Assembly: GCF_001541225.1 (NCBI RefSeq)
Contig: NZ_LMTS01000148.1
Span: 1-64,000 of the forward strand
DNA: 64,000 nucleotides
DNA from: Variovorax sp. WDL1
GTDB taxonomy: Bacteria > Pseudomonadota > Gammaproteobacteria > Burkholderiales > Burkholderiaceae_C
Direction: 5' to 3'
Each line of letters begins with the position of its first letter. Within the stretch, counting starts at the first letter, position 1. The translations under genes and the position numbers were made by a program. The notes beneath the pieces were generated by a model, which saw nothing but the letters and a program-made list of their open reading frames with translations, was not told the DNA's origin and did not search any database. Below are positions 1 to 8,652 of the stretch, in pieces.

Positions 1-12
1 CCGCCCGCCGGG

Positions 13-82
13 CCGCCCCAAGGGCGGACTGCGCCCCCTCCGGGGGCAGCGAATACATGAAGTGATGAGCGTCGGGGCGCAT
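13..82 (+). repeat. Dispersed intergenic repeat, copy A
   Basis: GC-rich element downstream of purK. It starts with a GCCGCCCCAAGGGCGG block, then a CCCCCTCCGGGGG inverted repeat, then GCAGCGAATACATGAAGTGA and AGCGTCGGGGC. The same ordered blocks recur at about 15.5 kb and 30.3 kb on this strand and at 5.8 kb on the other strand. It contains G/C hairpins but no T-run, so it is not a classical intrinsic terminator. It may act as a transcript-end or REP-like element; that role is inference. Confidence 0.7.
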
Positions 83-88
83 GTCGGC

Positions 89-1258
89 TTATTCGGAGAG
101 AGGAATCGGCAGCCCGAGCAGCGCGGCTGCGAAATCGGCCGTGCTGCGGATCGCCTCGATGTCGTCGCCGGTGATGGTGAGATGGCCCATCTTGCGGCCG
201 CGGCGCGCCTCGGCCTTGCCATAGAGGTGCAGGTGCGCGCCCGGCAGCGCCAGCACGTCGGCCCAGCGCGGCTGGATGGCCTTGGGTTCGTCCTCCGGGA
301 ACCAGAGGTCGCCCAGCAGGTTCAGCATCAGCGCGGGACTGTGCTGGCGCGGCGGATTGAGCGGCAGGCCGGCCAGGGTGCGCACCTGCAGCTCGAACTG
401 CGAAACGTCGCAGGCATCCAGGGTCCAGTGGCCGCTGTTGTGCGGGCGAGGCGCCATCTCGTTGACGACCAGGGACCCGTCGGCCAGCACGAAGAACTCG
501 ACGCACAGCACGCCCACGTATTGCAGGCCTTCCGCGATGGCAACGGCGGACTCTATCGACAGCCGCGCGGCCGACTCGGGGATGTTGTTCGCATGCACCT
601 CGGTCACAGCGAGGATGCCGCCGCGGTGCAGGTTGCGCTGCGGCGGGAAGTGCACGATCTGGCCATCGTGCCCCCGCGCGACAATGACCGAGCACTCGAA
701 GTCCAGCGGCAGCAGCTTCTCGAGCACGCAGGGCACCTGGCCGGCGCGGTGCCAGGCGGCGGCCAGTTCCTCGCGGGAGTCGACACGCTGCTGGCCCTTG
801 CCGTCGTAGCCGAGGCGCGCGGTCTTGAGGATGCCCGGGAGCAGGTTGGGGGGCACGAGCGCGACCTGCTCGGCGGACTCGATGACTGCATAGGGCGCGC
901 AGTCCACGCCGCAGCCGACGAAGTGGCTCTTCTCGCGCACGCGGTCCTGCGCAATGGACACGGCGGTGGCGCCGGGCCGCACGGGCCGGGCCACCGCGAG
1001 GTGCTCCAGCGAGGCGGCCGGCACGTTCTCGAACTCGGTGGTGATGGCATCGGCCAGGCCGGCGAGCCGCGCGAGGCCATCGACGTCGGCGTAGTCGGTG
1101 TGGATGTGATGATGGCTCACGCGGCCGGCGGGGCTGTCCGCATCCGGGTCCAACACCGCGGTGAGATAGCCCATGCGCTGGGCGGCATGCACGAACATGC
1201 GGCCGAGCTGGCCGCCGCCCACCACGCCGAGCGTGGAGCCGGGCAAAACGGCGGTCAT
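89..1258 (-). CDS. purK: PurK, 5-(carboxyamino)imidazole ribonucleotide synthase
   Basis: ATP-grasp enzyme of purine synthesis. It carboxylates AIR with bicarbonate and ATP to give N5-CAIR, the substrate of PurE. The 389-aa product starts MTAVLPGST and has the N-terminal GVVGGGQLGRM nucleotide loop, a TEFENVP segment, the ATP-grasp core GYDGKGQ, and the C-terminal NEMAPRPHNSGHWT signature typical of PurK. The open frame extends 47 codons upstream, but the ATG at 1258 is preceded by GGGGGAGGTAGCCTT, a strong ribosome site, and fits the family length. purE lies 91 bases upstream on the same strand, so the two are probably cotranscribed. Cytoplasmic. Confidence 0.97.
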   Translation of the reverse strand: MTAVLPGSTLGVVGGGQLGRMFVHAAQRMGYLTAVLDPDADSPAGRVSHHHIHTDYADVDGLARLAGLADAITTEFENVPAASLEHLAVARPVRPGATAVSIAQDRVREKSHFVGCGVDCAPYAVIESAEQVALVPPNLLPGILKTARLGYDGKGQQRVDSREELAAAWHRAGQVPCVLEKLLPLDFECSVIVARGHDGQIVHFPPQRNLHRGGILAVTEVHANNIPESAARLSIESAVAIAEGLQYVGVLCVEFFVLADGSLVVNEMAPRPHNSGHWTLDACDVSQFELQVRTLAGLPLNPPRQHSPALMLNLLGDLWFPEDEPKAIQPRWADVLALPGAHLHLYGKAEARRGRKMGHLTITGDDIEAIRSTADFAAALLGLPIPLSE

Positions 1259-1307
1259 AAGGCTACCTCCCCCAGGCTCGTCGATTCGTGGAGTTCGCGC
1301 ATTCCGG

Positions 1308-1373
1308 CCCCAAGGAGGGGGCGAACGCCTCCGGGCGGCAGGGCGGCGCTCACAGCGCTCCTCCACCTTGGGG
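1308..1373. repeat. Inverted repeat between purE and purK
   Basis: Arms CCCCAAGG (1308-1315) and CCTTGGGG (1366-1373) flank GC-rich sequence that resembles the CCCCAAGG block of the dispersed repeat family. The right arm lies inside the last codons of purE, so purE ends on PQGGGAL-type residues that look like read-through into the repeat. A stem here could attenuate the purE-purK message. The function is not shown. Confidence 0.35.
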
Positions 1374-1892
1374 AGAGAAGGGGGACACGGCCGGCGCATC
1401 GGGCGGCGGCAGCGTCATCGATTGCGCGGCTTCGGTCTGCCTGGCGCGGAAGGCATCGAGCCGCTCGCGAAGCGCCGGGTCGCCCACGGCCAGCATCGCG
1501 ACCGCGAACAAGGCGGCGTTGGCCGCGCCGGCGTTGCCGATGGCGAAGGTGGCGACCGGCACGCCCTTGGGCATCTGCACGATGCTGTACAGCGAATCCA
1601 CGCCCTGCAGGTGCCGGCTCGCCACCGGCACGCCCAGCACCGGGACCGTGGTCTTGGCCGCCAGCATGCCGGGCAGGTGGGCCGCTCCGCCGGCGCCGGC
1701 GATGATTGCCGCCAGGCCGTGCGCGGCAGCGTTCTCGGCGTAGGCAAACAGTTCGTCGGGCATTCGGTGGGCGGAGACCACCCGCGCATCGTGGGCGATG
1801 CCGAATTGCTGGAGAATCTCGACCGCGTTGCGCATCGTCTCCCAATCGGAGCTCGAGCCCATCACCACGCCGACCTGTATGCCTTGCTTCAT
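1350..1892 (-). CDS. purE: PurE, N5-CAIR mutase
   Basis: Class I PurE converts N5-CAIR to CAIR in de novo purine synthesis. The 180-aa protein starts [20 protein letters not shown] and shows the family motifs [28 protein letters not shown] and [12 protein letters not shown]. The ATG at 1892 was chosen because the family begins just before the [10 protein letters not shown] strand; the longer open frame upstream is antisense to the thioredoxin gene. The C-terminus is about 15 residues longer than the conserved core and proline/glycine rich, because the stop lies in the inverted repeat between purE and purK. It is followed by purK. Confidence 0.97.
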   Translation of the reverse strand: MKQGIQVGVVMGSSSDWETMRNAVEILQQFGIAHDARVVSAHRMPDELFAYAENAAAHGLAAIIAGAGGAAHLPGMLAAKTTVPVLGVPVASRHLQGVDSLYSIVQMPKGVPVATFAIGNAGAANAALFAVAMLAVGDPALRERLDAFRARQTEAAQSMTLPPPDAPAVSPFSPQGGGAL

Positions 1893-1928
1893 GGTTTCAA
1901 TTTTACGTTTCACCCTCAGCTTCCCGCG

Positions 1929-2849
1929 ATGATCGACATCACCCTCGAAAACTTCCAGACCGAGCTGATCGACGGCTCGATGACCACCCCGGTGCTGCTC
2001 GACATCTGGGCCGAGTGGTGCGGCCCCTGCAAGCAACTCGGGCCGGTGCTCGAAAGGCTGGAGGCCGAGTATGGCGGGCGTTTCACGCTGGCCAAGCTCG
2101 ACGCCGACAAGGTGCCGCAGATTTCCCAGCAGCTCAGCCAGATGTTCGGCGTGCGCAGCATCCCGTTCTGCGTGATGTTCAAGGACGGCCAGCCGATCGA
2201 CGGCTTCGTCGGTGCCATTCCCGCCGACCAGATCCGCGCCTTCCTCGACAAGCATGTGCCTGGGGCGGACGAGCTCGAGGCCGCCGAGCACGAAGAGGCC
2301 GCGCAGGACGCCCTGGCCGAGGGCGACACCCAGGGCGCGCTCGAACGGCTGCAGCATGCGGTCGCCACCGATCCGTCCAACGATGACGCGCGCTTCGACT
2401 ACATCAAGCTGCTGCTCCAGGAAGGCCGCATCGACGATGCCAAGGTGGCCTTCGCACCGGTGATCGCCAAGGCGCCGGCGGTGCGCCGACTCGACGCCCT
2501 GCAGCGCTGGATGGATGCGATCGACTTCGCAACGCCGGCCACGGGTGCTGCGCCGACGCTCGCCGATGCCGAGGCGCGTATCGCCACCAGCAAGCGCGAC
2601 TTCCAGGCCCGCTTCGACCGGGCGCGCCTGCTGATGACCGCGCAGCGCTGGACCGAGGCAATGGACGAGCTGCTGGACATCCTGATGCGCGACAAGAACT
2701 GGAACGAGGAGCTGGCGCGCAAGACTTACATCGCGATCCTCGAGATCATCGAGCCGCCCAGGCCCAAGGTGGCGGACGGCCAGATCCCGCCGGACGATCC
2801 GACGGTGGCAACGTATCGGCGCCGGCTCAGCAGCGTGGTGCTGAGCTGA
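1929..2849 (+). CDS. Thioredoxin-domain protein with TPR tail (YbbN/CnoX-like)
   Basis: 306 aa. Residues 1-110 are a thioredoxin fold with an intact WCGPCK active site (about residues 30-35) and a cis-Pro in VRSIPFC. Residues 120-300 are helical, with TPR-like pairs ([32 protein letters not shown]). This architecture is that of YbbN/CnoX, a chaperone-linked oxidase or holdase that hands substrates to GroEL or DnaK. E. coli CnoX lacks the resolving Cys, whereas this one keeps CxxC and could be redox active. It is divergent from purE with 36 bases between starts. Cytoplasmic: no signal peptide. Confidence 0.9.
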   Translation: MIDITLENFQTELIDGSMTTPVLLDIWAEWCGPCKQLGPVLERLEAEYGGRFTLAKLDADKVPQISQQLSQMFGVRSIPFCVMFKDGQPIDGFVGAIPADQIRAFLDKHVPGADELEAAEHEEAAQDALAEGDTQGALERLQHAVATDPSNDDARFDYIKLLLQEGRIDDAKVAFAPVIAKAPAVRRLDALQRWMDAIDFATPATGAAPTLADAEARIATSKRDFQARFDRARLLMTAQRWTEAMDELLDILMRDKNWNEELARKTYIAILEIIEPPRPKVADGQIPPDDPTVATYRRRLSSVVLS

Positions 2850-2894
2850 ATCGCAGACCAGCAGTCACGACATGTTGCAAAGGAAAGTCCGGCC

Positions 2895-3335
2895 ATGCGC
2901 TTCCTCTTCTTGACGACAGCCCTCTGCGCATCCCTGCTGGCGAGCGGCTGCGGCAGCGGCATCAACCTCGACGAGCCGATCGAAGGGCCGGTCTGGCAGC
3001 TGGAGCAGCTCGGCAGCGAGCTGATCGAGCCGAGCAGTGATCCGCGGCGCAACGCCCAGATCCAATTCGACCGGAGCAGCGGAAGGGTGACCGGCTCGGG
3101 CGGTTGCAACCGCGTCACCGGCACCTACGAGCGCAGCGGCAGCACGCTCAGGGTGCGACAGCTGGGCGCGACGCGCATGGCCTGCCCCAACGAGGCAAGC
3201 ACCATCAACGAGACCCAGTTCTTCGCCGCGCTGCAGGCCACGGCAAGCTACCGGCTGCAGGGGATGTCGAGGCTCTCGCTGCTGGATGCGAGCGGGCGAA
3301 CGGTCGCGACCTTGAGCAACGGCGGAACACGTTGA
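2895..3335 (+). CDS. META-domain lipoprotein (HslJ-like)
   Basis: 146 aa. The N-terminus is a lipoprotein signal, MRFLFLTTALCASLLASGC, with the modifiable Cys at residue 19, so it should be anchored in the envelope. The rest matches the META/HslJ fold: a GPVWQLEQL strand, QIQFDRSSGRVTGSGGCNRVTGTY (GGCNR is the hallmark) and a late NETQFFAAL helix with MACPNE before it. META proteins such as E. coli HslJ are linked to heat or novobiocin resistance, but their activity is unknown. It follows the thioredoxin-TPR gene by 45 bases on the same strand and may share its transcript. Confidence 0.88.
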   Translation: MRFLFLTTALCASLLASGCGSGINLDEPIEGPVWQLEQLGSELIEPSSDPRRNAQIQFDRSSGRVTGSGGCNRVTGTYERSGSTLRVRQLGATRMACPNEASTINETQFFAALQATASYRLQGMSRLSLLDASGRTVATLSNGGTR

Positions 3336-3348
3336 CCCACCGCCCTGC

Positions 3349-4002
3349 TCACCATTTCGCCGGCAGGGGTTTGAGCACGACCAGCCGCCGCCCGAGCACC
3401 GCCACGTAGCCGCCGCTCTCCAGGTCCTTCAGCAAACGGCTCACCATCTCGCGCGAGCATCCGATTTCGCTGGCTATGGCATGGTGGGTCAGCCGCTCCA
3501 TCTGCAGGGTGCCGTCAGGCTGCGGCTGCGATCGGTCCTCCAGCAGCGCCCGCAGGCGGCTGTACACATCGAGCAAGGCCATGCTCCTGGCGCTCTCGGT
3601 GGCCAGTCTTGCGCGCCGGATCAGCCGCATGATGAGCTCGCGCGCCAGTTCCGGGTCGAGCGCCAGATGCCGGAGCATGGTCTCGCGCGTCACCACCACG
3701 CACAGCGTCGGCCGCACGGCCTGAACGCTGGCCGAGCGTGGCCCGCCGTCGAGCGACATCTCGCCCACATACTCGCCCGGCCCGTGCAGGCCCAGGGTCA
3801 CCTCGCGCCCCCGCGCATCGGAGACGAAGGCGCGCAGCTGGCCCGAGAGCACGATGTAGACGGCGCCGCCCTGGTCGCCCTCCTCGATGAGCATGGCGTG
3901 GGCCCGGTAGCGGCGCTGCACGCCGAGTGCGGCGAGCTTCTGGAGCGGCGGCGGCAGTTCGGCGAGGGGGTCGGCGCGGGGTGCAGCAGGCGTCGGCGGC
4001 AT
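3349..4002 (-). CDS. Crp/Fnr-family transcriptional regulator
   Basis: 217 aa. Residues 22-125 form a cyclic-nucleotide-type beta-roll with the phosphate-binding-cassette-like run GEYVGEMSLDGGPRSASV (77-94). A dimerisation helix spans about 115-150, and a winged HTH at 170-205 contains SREMVSRLLKDLE. The E-x-x-S-R recognition motif is the one that reads TTGA or GTGA half sites. There is no N-terminal Cys cluster, so it is not an oxygen-sensing FNR; a nucleotide or other ligand is likely but not established. It converges on the META lipoprotein gene (13 bases) and lies downstream of the LuxR regulator gene on the same strand. Confidence 0.93.
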   Translation of the reverse strand: MPPTPAAPRADPLAELPPPLQKLAALGVQRRYRAHAMLIEEGDQGGAVYIVLSGQLRAFVSDARGREVTLGLHGPGEYVGEMSLDGGPRSASVQAVRPTLCVVVTRETMLRHLALDPELARELIMRLIRRARLATESARSMALLDVYSRLRALLEDRSQPQPDGTLQMERLTHHAIASEIGCSREMVSRLLKDLESGGYVAVLGRRLVVLKPLPAKW

Positions 4003-4077
4003 GCGCGGACTATACGGCCCGCATCCTCTGCGATGCGATCACCGGCGCGACGGGCAAGGCGCGGCGCGCGCCGCCGT

Positions 4078-4740
4078 TCAGCCCTGCCCGGCGAGCCGCA
4101 GCGACGACACGATCTGGGGCATGCGCGACAGCTCGCGGACGATCTCGCGCACGCTGCCGCGGCCGGTCTTCTGCCGCACGTTCTTGATGTGGGTGCGCAC
4201 GGTGGAAACCCGGATGCCCTGCTCGCAGGCGATCTCCTGGGCGCCGCGGCCCGCGCACAGCTGGGTCAACACGGCCTGCTCCGCCGGCGTCAGCCGCTTG
4301 GCACGGGCGAACATCTGCACCGTGAGCGTCTCGCAGTTGGAGCGCCGGCTGCAGATGATCAGCACTGCGTCGACCCTCGCGCTGCCATGCGCCAGCGGCA
4401 CGAAGGCCAGCGAGAGCGTCTCGCCCTCGGGGTCGAGCTCCACGATGCTGCGGCAGTCGCGCTCCGCGTCCTTCAGCGCCTGGCGCAGCTTGGCCTGCGA
4501 AGCGGGCAGCGTCGCGCAGAGCAGGCCGTCGACCGCCCGCAGCGCGCGGCCGCTCGCCAGTTCGCGTCGCGCGGGCTGGTTGGCATGCAGGACGCGGCCG
4601 CCCAGATCGACGAGCAGCAGGCCGTGGTCGATCTCGTCGAGCGCGCGCGCCAGCAGGGCGGCCTGCAGCGCATCGGATGCCGGGGCTCCGGCGCGGGCTT
4701 CGTCCTGGGGGGCGGTCAGTTCGGCAATGGTCGGGTTCAT
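4078..4740 (-). CDS. LuxR-type HTH regulator with PAS-like N-terminus
   Basis: 220 aa from the ATG at 4740, which has GAGGAAAG just upstream; an in-frame start 25 codons earlier lacks such a site. Residues 30-60 (ALDEIDHGLLLVDLGGRVLHANQPARREL) resemble the first strands of a PAS sensor. Residues 149-205 are a GerE/LuxR helix-turn-helix (LTPAEQAVLTQLCAGRGAQEIA, VSTVRTHIKNVRQKTG). There is no receiver domain, so it is not a classical response regulator; the ligand is unknown. It lies between purC and the Crp gene on the same strand and may form a small regulatory pair with the latter. Confidence 0.9.
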   Translation of the reverse strand: MNPTIAELTAPQDEARAGAPASDALQAALLARALDEIDHGLLLVDLGGRVLHANQPARRELASGRALRAVDGLLCATLPASQAKLRQALKDAERDCRSIVELDPEGETLSLAFVPLAHGSARVDAVLIICSRRSNCETLTVQMFARAKRLTPAEQAVLTQLCAGRGAQEIACEQGIRVSTVRTHIKNVRQKTGRGSVREIVRELSRMPQIVSSLRLAGQG

Positions 4741-4864
4741 GGCACTTTCCTCATCCGTTGGAATGAGGACAAGTGTGCGAAATGGTGGCTTCGCCGTGCG
4801 GTGACTATTGCCCACGGATTTGTGACTTATTCACCTGATCCGGGAGCCGACCGCCCCCAGCCGG

Positions 4865-5770
4865 TCAGCCGGTCAGCCGGTCCAGCGCTTCGCGGTACTT
4901 GGCCGCCGTTTTCTCGATCACCTCGGCGGGCAGGCGCGGCGCCGGAGGCGTCTTGTCCCAGGGCTTGCCGTTGACCTTGACGCCCTCCAGCCAGTCGCGC
5001 ACGAACTGCTTGTCGTAGCTTGGCGGGTTGGCGCCCGCGGCGAGCGCGGCCTGGTAGCCCTCGACCGGCCAGTAGCGCGAGCTGTCGGGGGTCAGCACCT
5101 CGTCCATCAGCACCAGCGTGCCGGCCTCGTCGAGGCCGAACTCGAACTTGGTGTCCGCAATGATCATGCCCTTGGTCAGCGCGATGGCGGCAGCCGTCTC
5201 GTAGATGGCGATGCTGGTTTCGCGGATCTGCTGCGCGAGCGCGGGACCGACCACCTCGACCACGCGCTCGTAGCTGATGTTCTCGTCGTGCGCGCCCGCC
5301 GCCGCCTTGGCCGCAGGCGTGAAGATCGGCTGAGGCAGCTTGCTGGCGTTGCCCAGGCCCTCCGGCAGGGGCACGCCGCAGACGGAACGGCTCTCCTGGT
5401 ATTCCTTCCAGCCGCTGCCCGCGAGGTAGCCGCGCACCACCGCCTCGACGGGAATGGGCTTGAGGCGCTTGACGAGCATCGAGCGGTCGCGCACCTGCGG
5501 CACCTCGGCGGCGGTCACGACGCTCTCGGGCGCCTCGCCAGTCAGGTGGTTGGGGCACAGGTGGCCCAGCCGGTCGAACCACCACAGCGCCATTTTCGTC
5601 AGGATCACGCCCTTGCCCGGGATCGGCTCGCCCATGATCACGTCGAAGGCCGAGAGGCGGTCGCTGGCCACCATCAGGATGCGGTCCTCGCCGACCGCGT
5701 AGTTGTCGCGCACCTTGCCGCGCGCAAGCAGGGGCAGGCTCTGGATGGAGGAAGTGTGGACGGTGGTCAT
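4865..5770 (-). CDS. purC: PurC, SAICAR synthase
   Basis: Ligates aspartate to CAIR with ATP, the step after PurE. The 301-aa length is typical of the longer proteobacterial/yeast-like PurC form. Motifs are [30 protein letters not shown] near the N-terminus, [13 protein letters not shown], and [12 protein letters not shown] followed by [14 protein letters not shown], which binds substrate and Mg. The ATG at 5770 begins [22 protein letters not shown]; the 46 upstream codons read through an intergenic repeat and are not coding. It lies downstream of fba, separated by a terminator and a dispersed repeat, so it probably has its own promoter. Confidence 0.97.
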   Translation of the reverse strand: MTTVHTSSIQSLPLLARGKVRDNYAVGEDRILMVASDRLSAFDVIMGEPIPGKGVILTKMALWWFDRLGHLCPNHLTGEAPESVVTAAEVPQVRDRSMLVKRLKPIPVEAVVRGYLAGSGWKEYQESRSVCGVPLPEGLGNASKLPQPIFTPAAKAAAGAHDENISYERVVEVVGPALAQQIRETSIAIYETAAAIALTKGMIIADTKFEFGLDEAGTLVLMDEVLTPDSSRYWPVEGYQAALAAGANPPSYDKQFVRDWLEGVKVNGKPWDKTPPAPRLPAEVIEKTAAKYREALDRLTG

Positions 5771-5825
5771 GGCGGATGGTGGAACGGCGGAAACGGGGAC
5801 GACCGAGATTGTGCGCGTGAAAAAT

Positions 5826-5888
5826 GGCCCCCACGCTCCCTCACTTCGTGTGGTCGCTGCCCCCGGGGGGTTTTCATCTTGGGGCGGC
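5826..5888 (-). repeat. Dispersed intergenic repeat, copy D (reverse orientation)
   Basis: Read on the minus strand it contains GGGCCGCCCCAAG, then CCCCCCGGGGGCAGCGA, CACGAAGTGA and AGCGTGGGGGCC, the same order of blocks as the copies near 0.05, 15.5 and 30.3 kb. It sits between the fba terminator and purC. Confidence 0.7.
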
Positions 5889-5897
5889 CCGGCGATG

Positions 5898-5922
5898 AAA
5901 AAAGCCACCGCGAGGGTGGCTT
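5898..5922 (-). terminator. Rho-independent terminator after fba
   Basis: On the minus strand the arms AAGCCACC and GGTGGCTT (5915-5922 and 5902-5909) enclose a 5-nt CTCGC loop and run into six T residues (5903-5898). It lies 20 bases past the fba stop, ideal for ending the pgk-pyk-fba message. Confidence 0.85.
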
Positions 5923-5941
5923 CGGCAGGAAAGCGAAGCGC

Positions 5942-7006
5942 TCAGACGACTTCTTGCGCGAGCTCGCCCTTGGCGTACTTGGCGGCCACCACCTGCAGCG
6001 TGTCGCCCTTGATCTTGGGCCCCTGGCCCTCGCAGCCGAATTCGATGTAGCGCTGCTTGCAGATCTGCTTGGCGGCCTCGCGCGCGGGCTTGAGCCATTC
6101 GCGGGCGTCGAACTTCTCGGGGTTCTCGGCCATGAACTTGCGCACGGCGCCGGTCATGGCCAGGCGGATGTCGGTGTCGATGTTGATCTTGCGCACGCCG
6201 TACTTGATGGCTTCCTGGATCTCCTCGACCGGCACGCCGTAGGTTTCCTTCATGTTGCCGCCGTACTGGCGAATGATGGCCAGCAGGTCCTGCGGCACGG
6301 AGGACGAGCCGTGCATCACCAGGTGGGTATTGGGAATGCGGCGATGGATTTCCTTGATGCGGTCGATCGCCAGGATGTCGCCCGTGGGCTTGCGGGTGAA
6401 CTTGTAGGCGCCGTGGCTGGTGCCGATGGCGATGGCGAGCGCATCGAGCTGCGTCTTCTTGACGAAGTCGGCGGCCTGCTCCGGGTCGGTCAGCAGTTGC
6501 TCGCGCGTCATCGTCGCATCGGTGCCATGGCCGTCCTCCTTGTCGCCCTTCATGGTCTCGAGCGAGCCCAGGCAGCCCAGTTCGCCTTCGACGGTCACGC
6601 CGACCTTGTGGGCCATGTCGACCACTTTGCGCGTGACATCGACGTTGTAGTCATAGCTGGCGATGGTCTTGCCGTCGGCTTCGAGCGAACCATCCATCAT
6701 CACCGAGGAGAAGCCCAGGTTGATGGCGCCCTGGCACACGTCGGGACTCTGGCCGTGGTCCTGGTGCATCACCAGCGGGACGTCCGGGTAGGCCTCGATC
6801 GCTGCGAGGATCAGGTGCTTGATGAAGGGCTCGCCCGCATACTTGCGCGCGCCGGCGCTGGCCTGCAGGATCACCGGTGCGCCGGTCTCCTTGGCCGCTT
6901 CCATGACGGCCTGCACCTGTTCCAGGTTGTTGACGTTGAAGGCCGGAATGCCGTAGCCGTTGGCCGCAGCGTGGTCGAGCAGTTCGCGCATCGAGACAAG
7001 TGCCAT
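5942..7006 (-). CDS. fba: Class II fructose-1,6-bisphosphate aldolase
   Basis: 354 aa, zinc-dependent aldolase that interconverts fructose-1,6-bisphosphate with dihydroxyacetone phosphate and glyceraldehyde-3-phosphate. The zinc-site signatures [12 protein letters not shown] and [12 protein letters not shown] are present, along with the phosphate-binding [15 protein letters not shown] and the [10 protein letters not shown]-terminal motif. The sequence resembles the subgroup often named after the Calvin-cycle CbbA aldolase, but no other Calvin-cycle gene is present here. It ends the minus-strand series pgk-pyk-fba and is followed by a clear terminator. Confidence 0.97.
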   Translation of the reverse strand: MALVSMRELLDHAAANGYGIPAFNVNNLEQVQAVMEAAKETGAPVILQASAGARKYAGEPFIKHLILAAIEAYPDVPLVMHQDHGQSPDVCQGAINLGFSSVMMDGSLEADGKTIASYDYNVDVTRKVVDMAHKVGVTVEGELGCLGSLETMKGDKEDGHGTDATMTREQLLTDPEQAADFVKKTQLDALAIAIGTSHGAYKFTRKPTGDILAIDRIKEIHRRIPNTHLVMHGSSSVPQDLLAIIRQYGGNMKETYGVPVEEIQEAIKYGVRKINIDTDIRLAMTGAVRKFMAENPEKFDAREWLKPAREAAKQICKQRYIEFGCEGQGPKIKGDTLQVVAAKYAKGELAQEVV

Positions 7007-7106
7007 GGGGTGTACCTCGCGGGGAAAATTAAGAACAAAAAACTACCGCGATTCTACTGAGCGCCCCTGTCGGACGGCTCCGACGCGTCTTCCGCGACGC
7101 TGCGCT

Positions 7107-8555
7107 TCAACCTACTCTGCAGATCTTGAGCATGTTGGTGCCGCCCGGCGCGCCCATGGGCTCGCCGCAGGTGATGGCGTAGATGTCGCCGGTCTGCACG
7201 ATGCCGCGCTTCTTCAGGTGGGCCTCGGCCTGCAGCAGCGCAGTGTCGCGGTCGCTTTCGGCATCCATCAGCAGCGGACGCACGTTGCGGTAGAGCGCCA
7301 TCTTGCGCTGGGTGGCCAGGCGCGAGGTCAGCGCGTACATCGGGATGTGGGCCCGGTGCCGGCTCATCCACAGCGGGGTGGAGCCGGACTCGGTCAACGC
7401 CACGATCGCCTTGGCGCCGAGGTGGTGCGCGGTGAAGAGAGCGCCCATGGCAATCGACTGGTCGATGCGGCTGTAGGTCTGCCCGCTGAAGTCCGCATCC
7501 AGATGCAGATCCTCGGCGGCTTCGGCGGCCTCGCAGATCCGGCTCATTTCCTGCACGGTCTCCAGCGGGTAGCGGCCCGAAGCGGTCTCGGCCGAGAGCA
7601 TCACCGCGTCGGTGCCGTCGAGCACCGCATTGGCGACGTCGCTGACCTCCGCGCGTGTCGGCACCGGGTTGCTGATCATCGACTCCATCATCTGGGTGGC
7701 GGTGATGACCACCTTGTCCATCTCGCGCGCCATGCGGATCATTTTCTTCTGCAGCGCCGGAACCGCGGCGTTGCCGACCTCGACAGCGAGGTCGCCGCGC
7801 GCGACCATGATCCCGTCGCTGGCGCGCAGGATTTCCTCGAGCTTGGGGATCGCCTCCGCGCGCTCGATCTTGGCGATCAGCCCCGGCTTGTGGCCGAACT
7901 CGGCCGCCGCCACGTTGCACAGCTGGCGCGCCATCTCCATGTCGGTCGCGTTCTTGGGGAAGCTCACGGCCACGTAGTCGGCCTGGAAACTCATGGCGGT
8001 CTTGATGTCCTCCATGTCCTTGGCCGTCAGCGCCGGCGCCGTGAGCCCGCCGCCCTGCTTGTTGATGCCCTTGTTGTTGGAGAGTTCACCGCCCAGGCGC
8101 ACCGTGGTATGCACCGATTCGCTCTTGACGGCATCGACGGTGAGGACGATGAGGCCGTCGTTCAACAGCAGGCTGTCGCCCGGCTTCACGTCGCGCGGCA
8201 GGTCCTTGTAGTCCAGGCCCACGGCGGCGATGTCGCCCAGCTCGGTGCGCGCGCCGTCGAGCACGAACCTGGCCCCCGGCTCCAGCCAGACCTTGCCCTC
8301 CGCAAACTTGCCAACCCGGATCTTCGGGCCCTGCAGGTCGGCCATGATCGCCACCTCGCGGCCCGCATTGCGCGCCGCCTGGCGCACCATGGCGGCGCGG
8401 CCGATGTGGTCCTGCGCCGTTCCGTGGCTGAAGTTGAGCCGCACCACGCTGACCTTGTGGTGGATCATCTGCTCTAGCAATTCGGGCGTGCTCGAGGCCG
8501 GACCGAGCGTGGCGACGATCTTGGTGGCGTGGCGGGGAAGGCGGGTCGTGCTCAT
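7107..8555 (-). CDS. pyk: Pyruvate kinase
   Basis: 482 aa. Transfers phosphate from phosphoenolpyruvate to ADP, the last step of glycolysis. The N-terminus TRLPRHATKIVATLGPASSTPELLEQMI is typical. Further signatures are VRLNFSHG, the metal/substrate region KIERAEAIPKLEEIL with DGIMVARGDLAVEVG, and VITATQMMESM. The C-terminal domain (about 350-480) ends TNMLKICRVG. The ATG at 8555 was chosen because everything upstream is intergenic. It lies 97 bases downstream of pgk and 100 bases upstream of fba on the same strand. Confidence 0.97.
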   Translation of the reverse strand: MSTTRLPRHATKIVATLGPASSTPELLEQMIHHKVSVVRLNFSHGTAQDHIGRAAMVRQAARNAGREVAIMADLQGPKIRVGKFAEGKVWLEPGARFVLDGARTELGDIAAVGLDYKDLPRDVKPGDSLLLNDGLIVLTVDAVKSESVHTTVRLGGELSNNKGINKQGGGLTAPALTAKDMEDIKTAMSFQADYVAVSFPKNATDMEMARQLCNVAAAEFGHKPGLIAKIERAEAIPKLEEILRASDGIMVARGDLAVEVGNAAVPALQKKMIRMAREMDKVVITATQMMESMISNPVPTRAEVSDVANAVLDGTDAVMLSAETASGRYPLETVQEMSRICEAAEAAEDLHLDADFSGQTYSRIDQSIAMGALFTAHHLGAKAIVALTESGSTPLWMSRHRAHIPMYALTSRLATQRKMALYRNVRPLLMDAESDRDTALLQAEAHLKKRGIVQTGDIYAITCGEPMGAPGGTNMLKICRVG

Positions 8556-8574
8556 GCTGCGGGGTCTCCGATTT

Positions 8575-8592
8575 GTATTCGATACTGTATAC
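8575..8592 (-). promoter_or_regulatory. GTAT/ATAC repeat upstream of pyk
   Basis: The sequence GTATTCGATACTGTATAC carries overlapping small palindromes (GTAT-TCG-ATAC, ATAC-T-GTAT, GTATAC) in an AT-rich island 20-37 bases upstream of the pyk start. It could be a -10 region or a repressor operator of GntR type. No factor can be assigned. Confidence 0.35.
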
Positions 8593-8652
8593 ACTTTGCG
8601 GCGCCGGCGATAGTCCCCCGGGCCGCGACGTCCGCCGCGCCGCGCGCCGGAC

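Noticed and set aside
62-1705. Plus-strand open frame antisense to purK and purE
   Set aside because: The translation has no family motif; both purine genes on the minus strand are complete and recognised.
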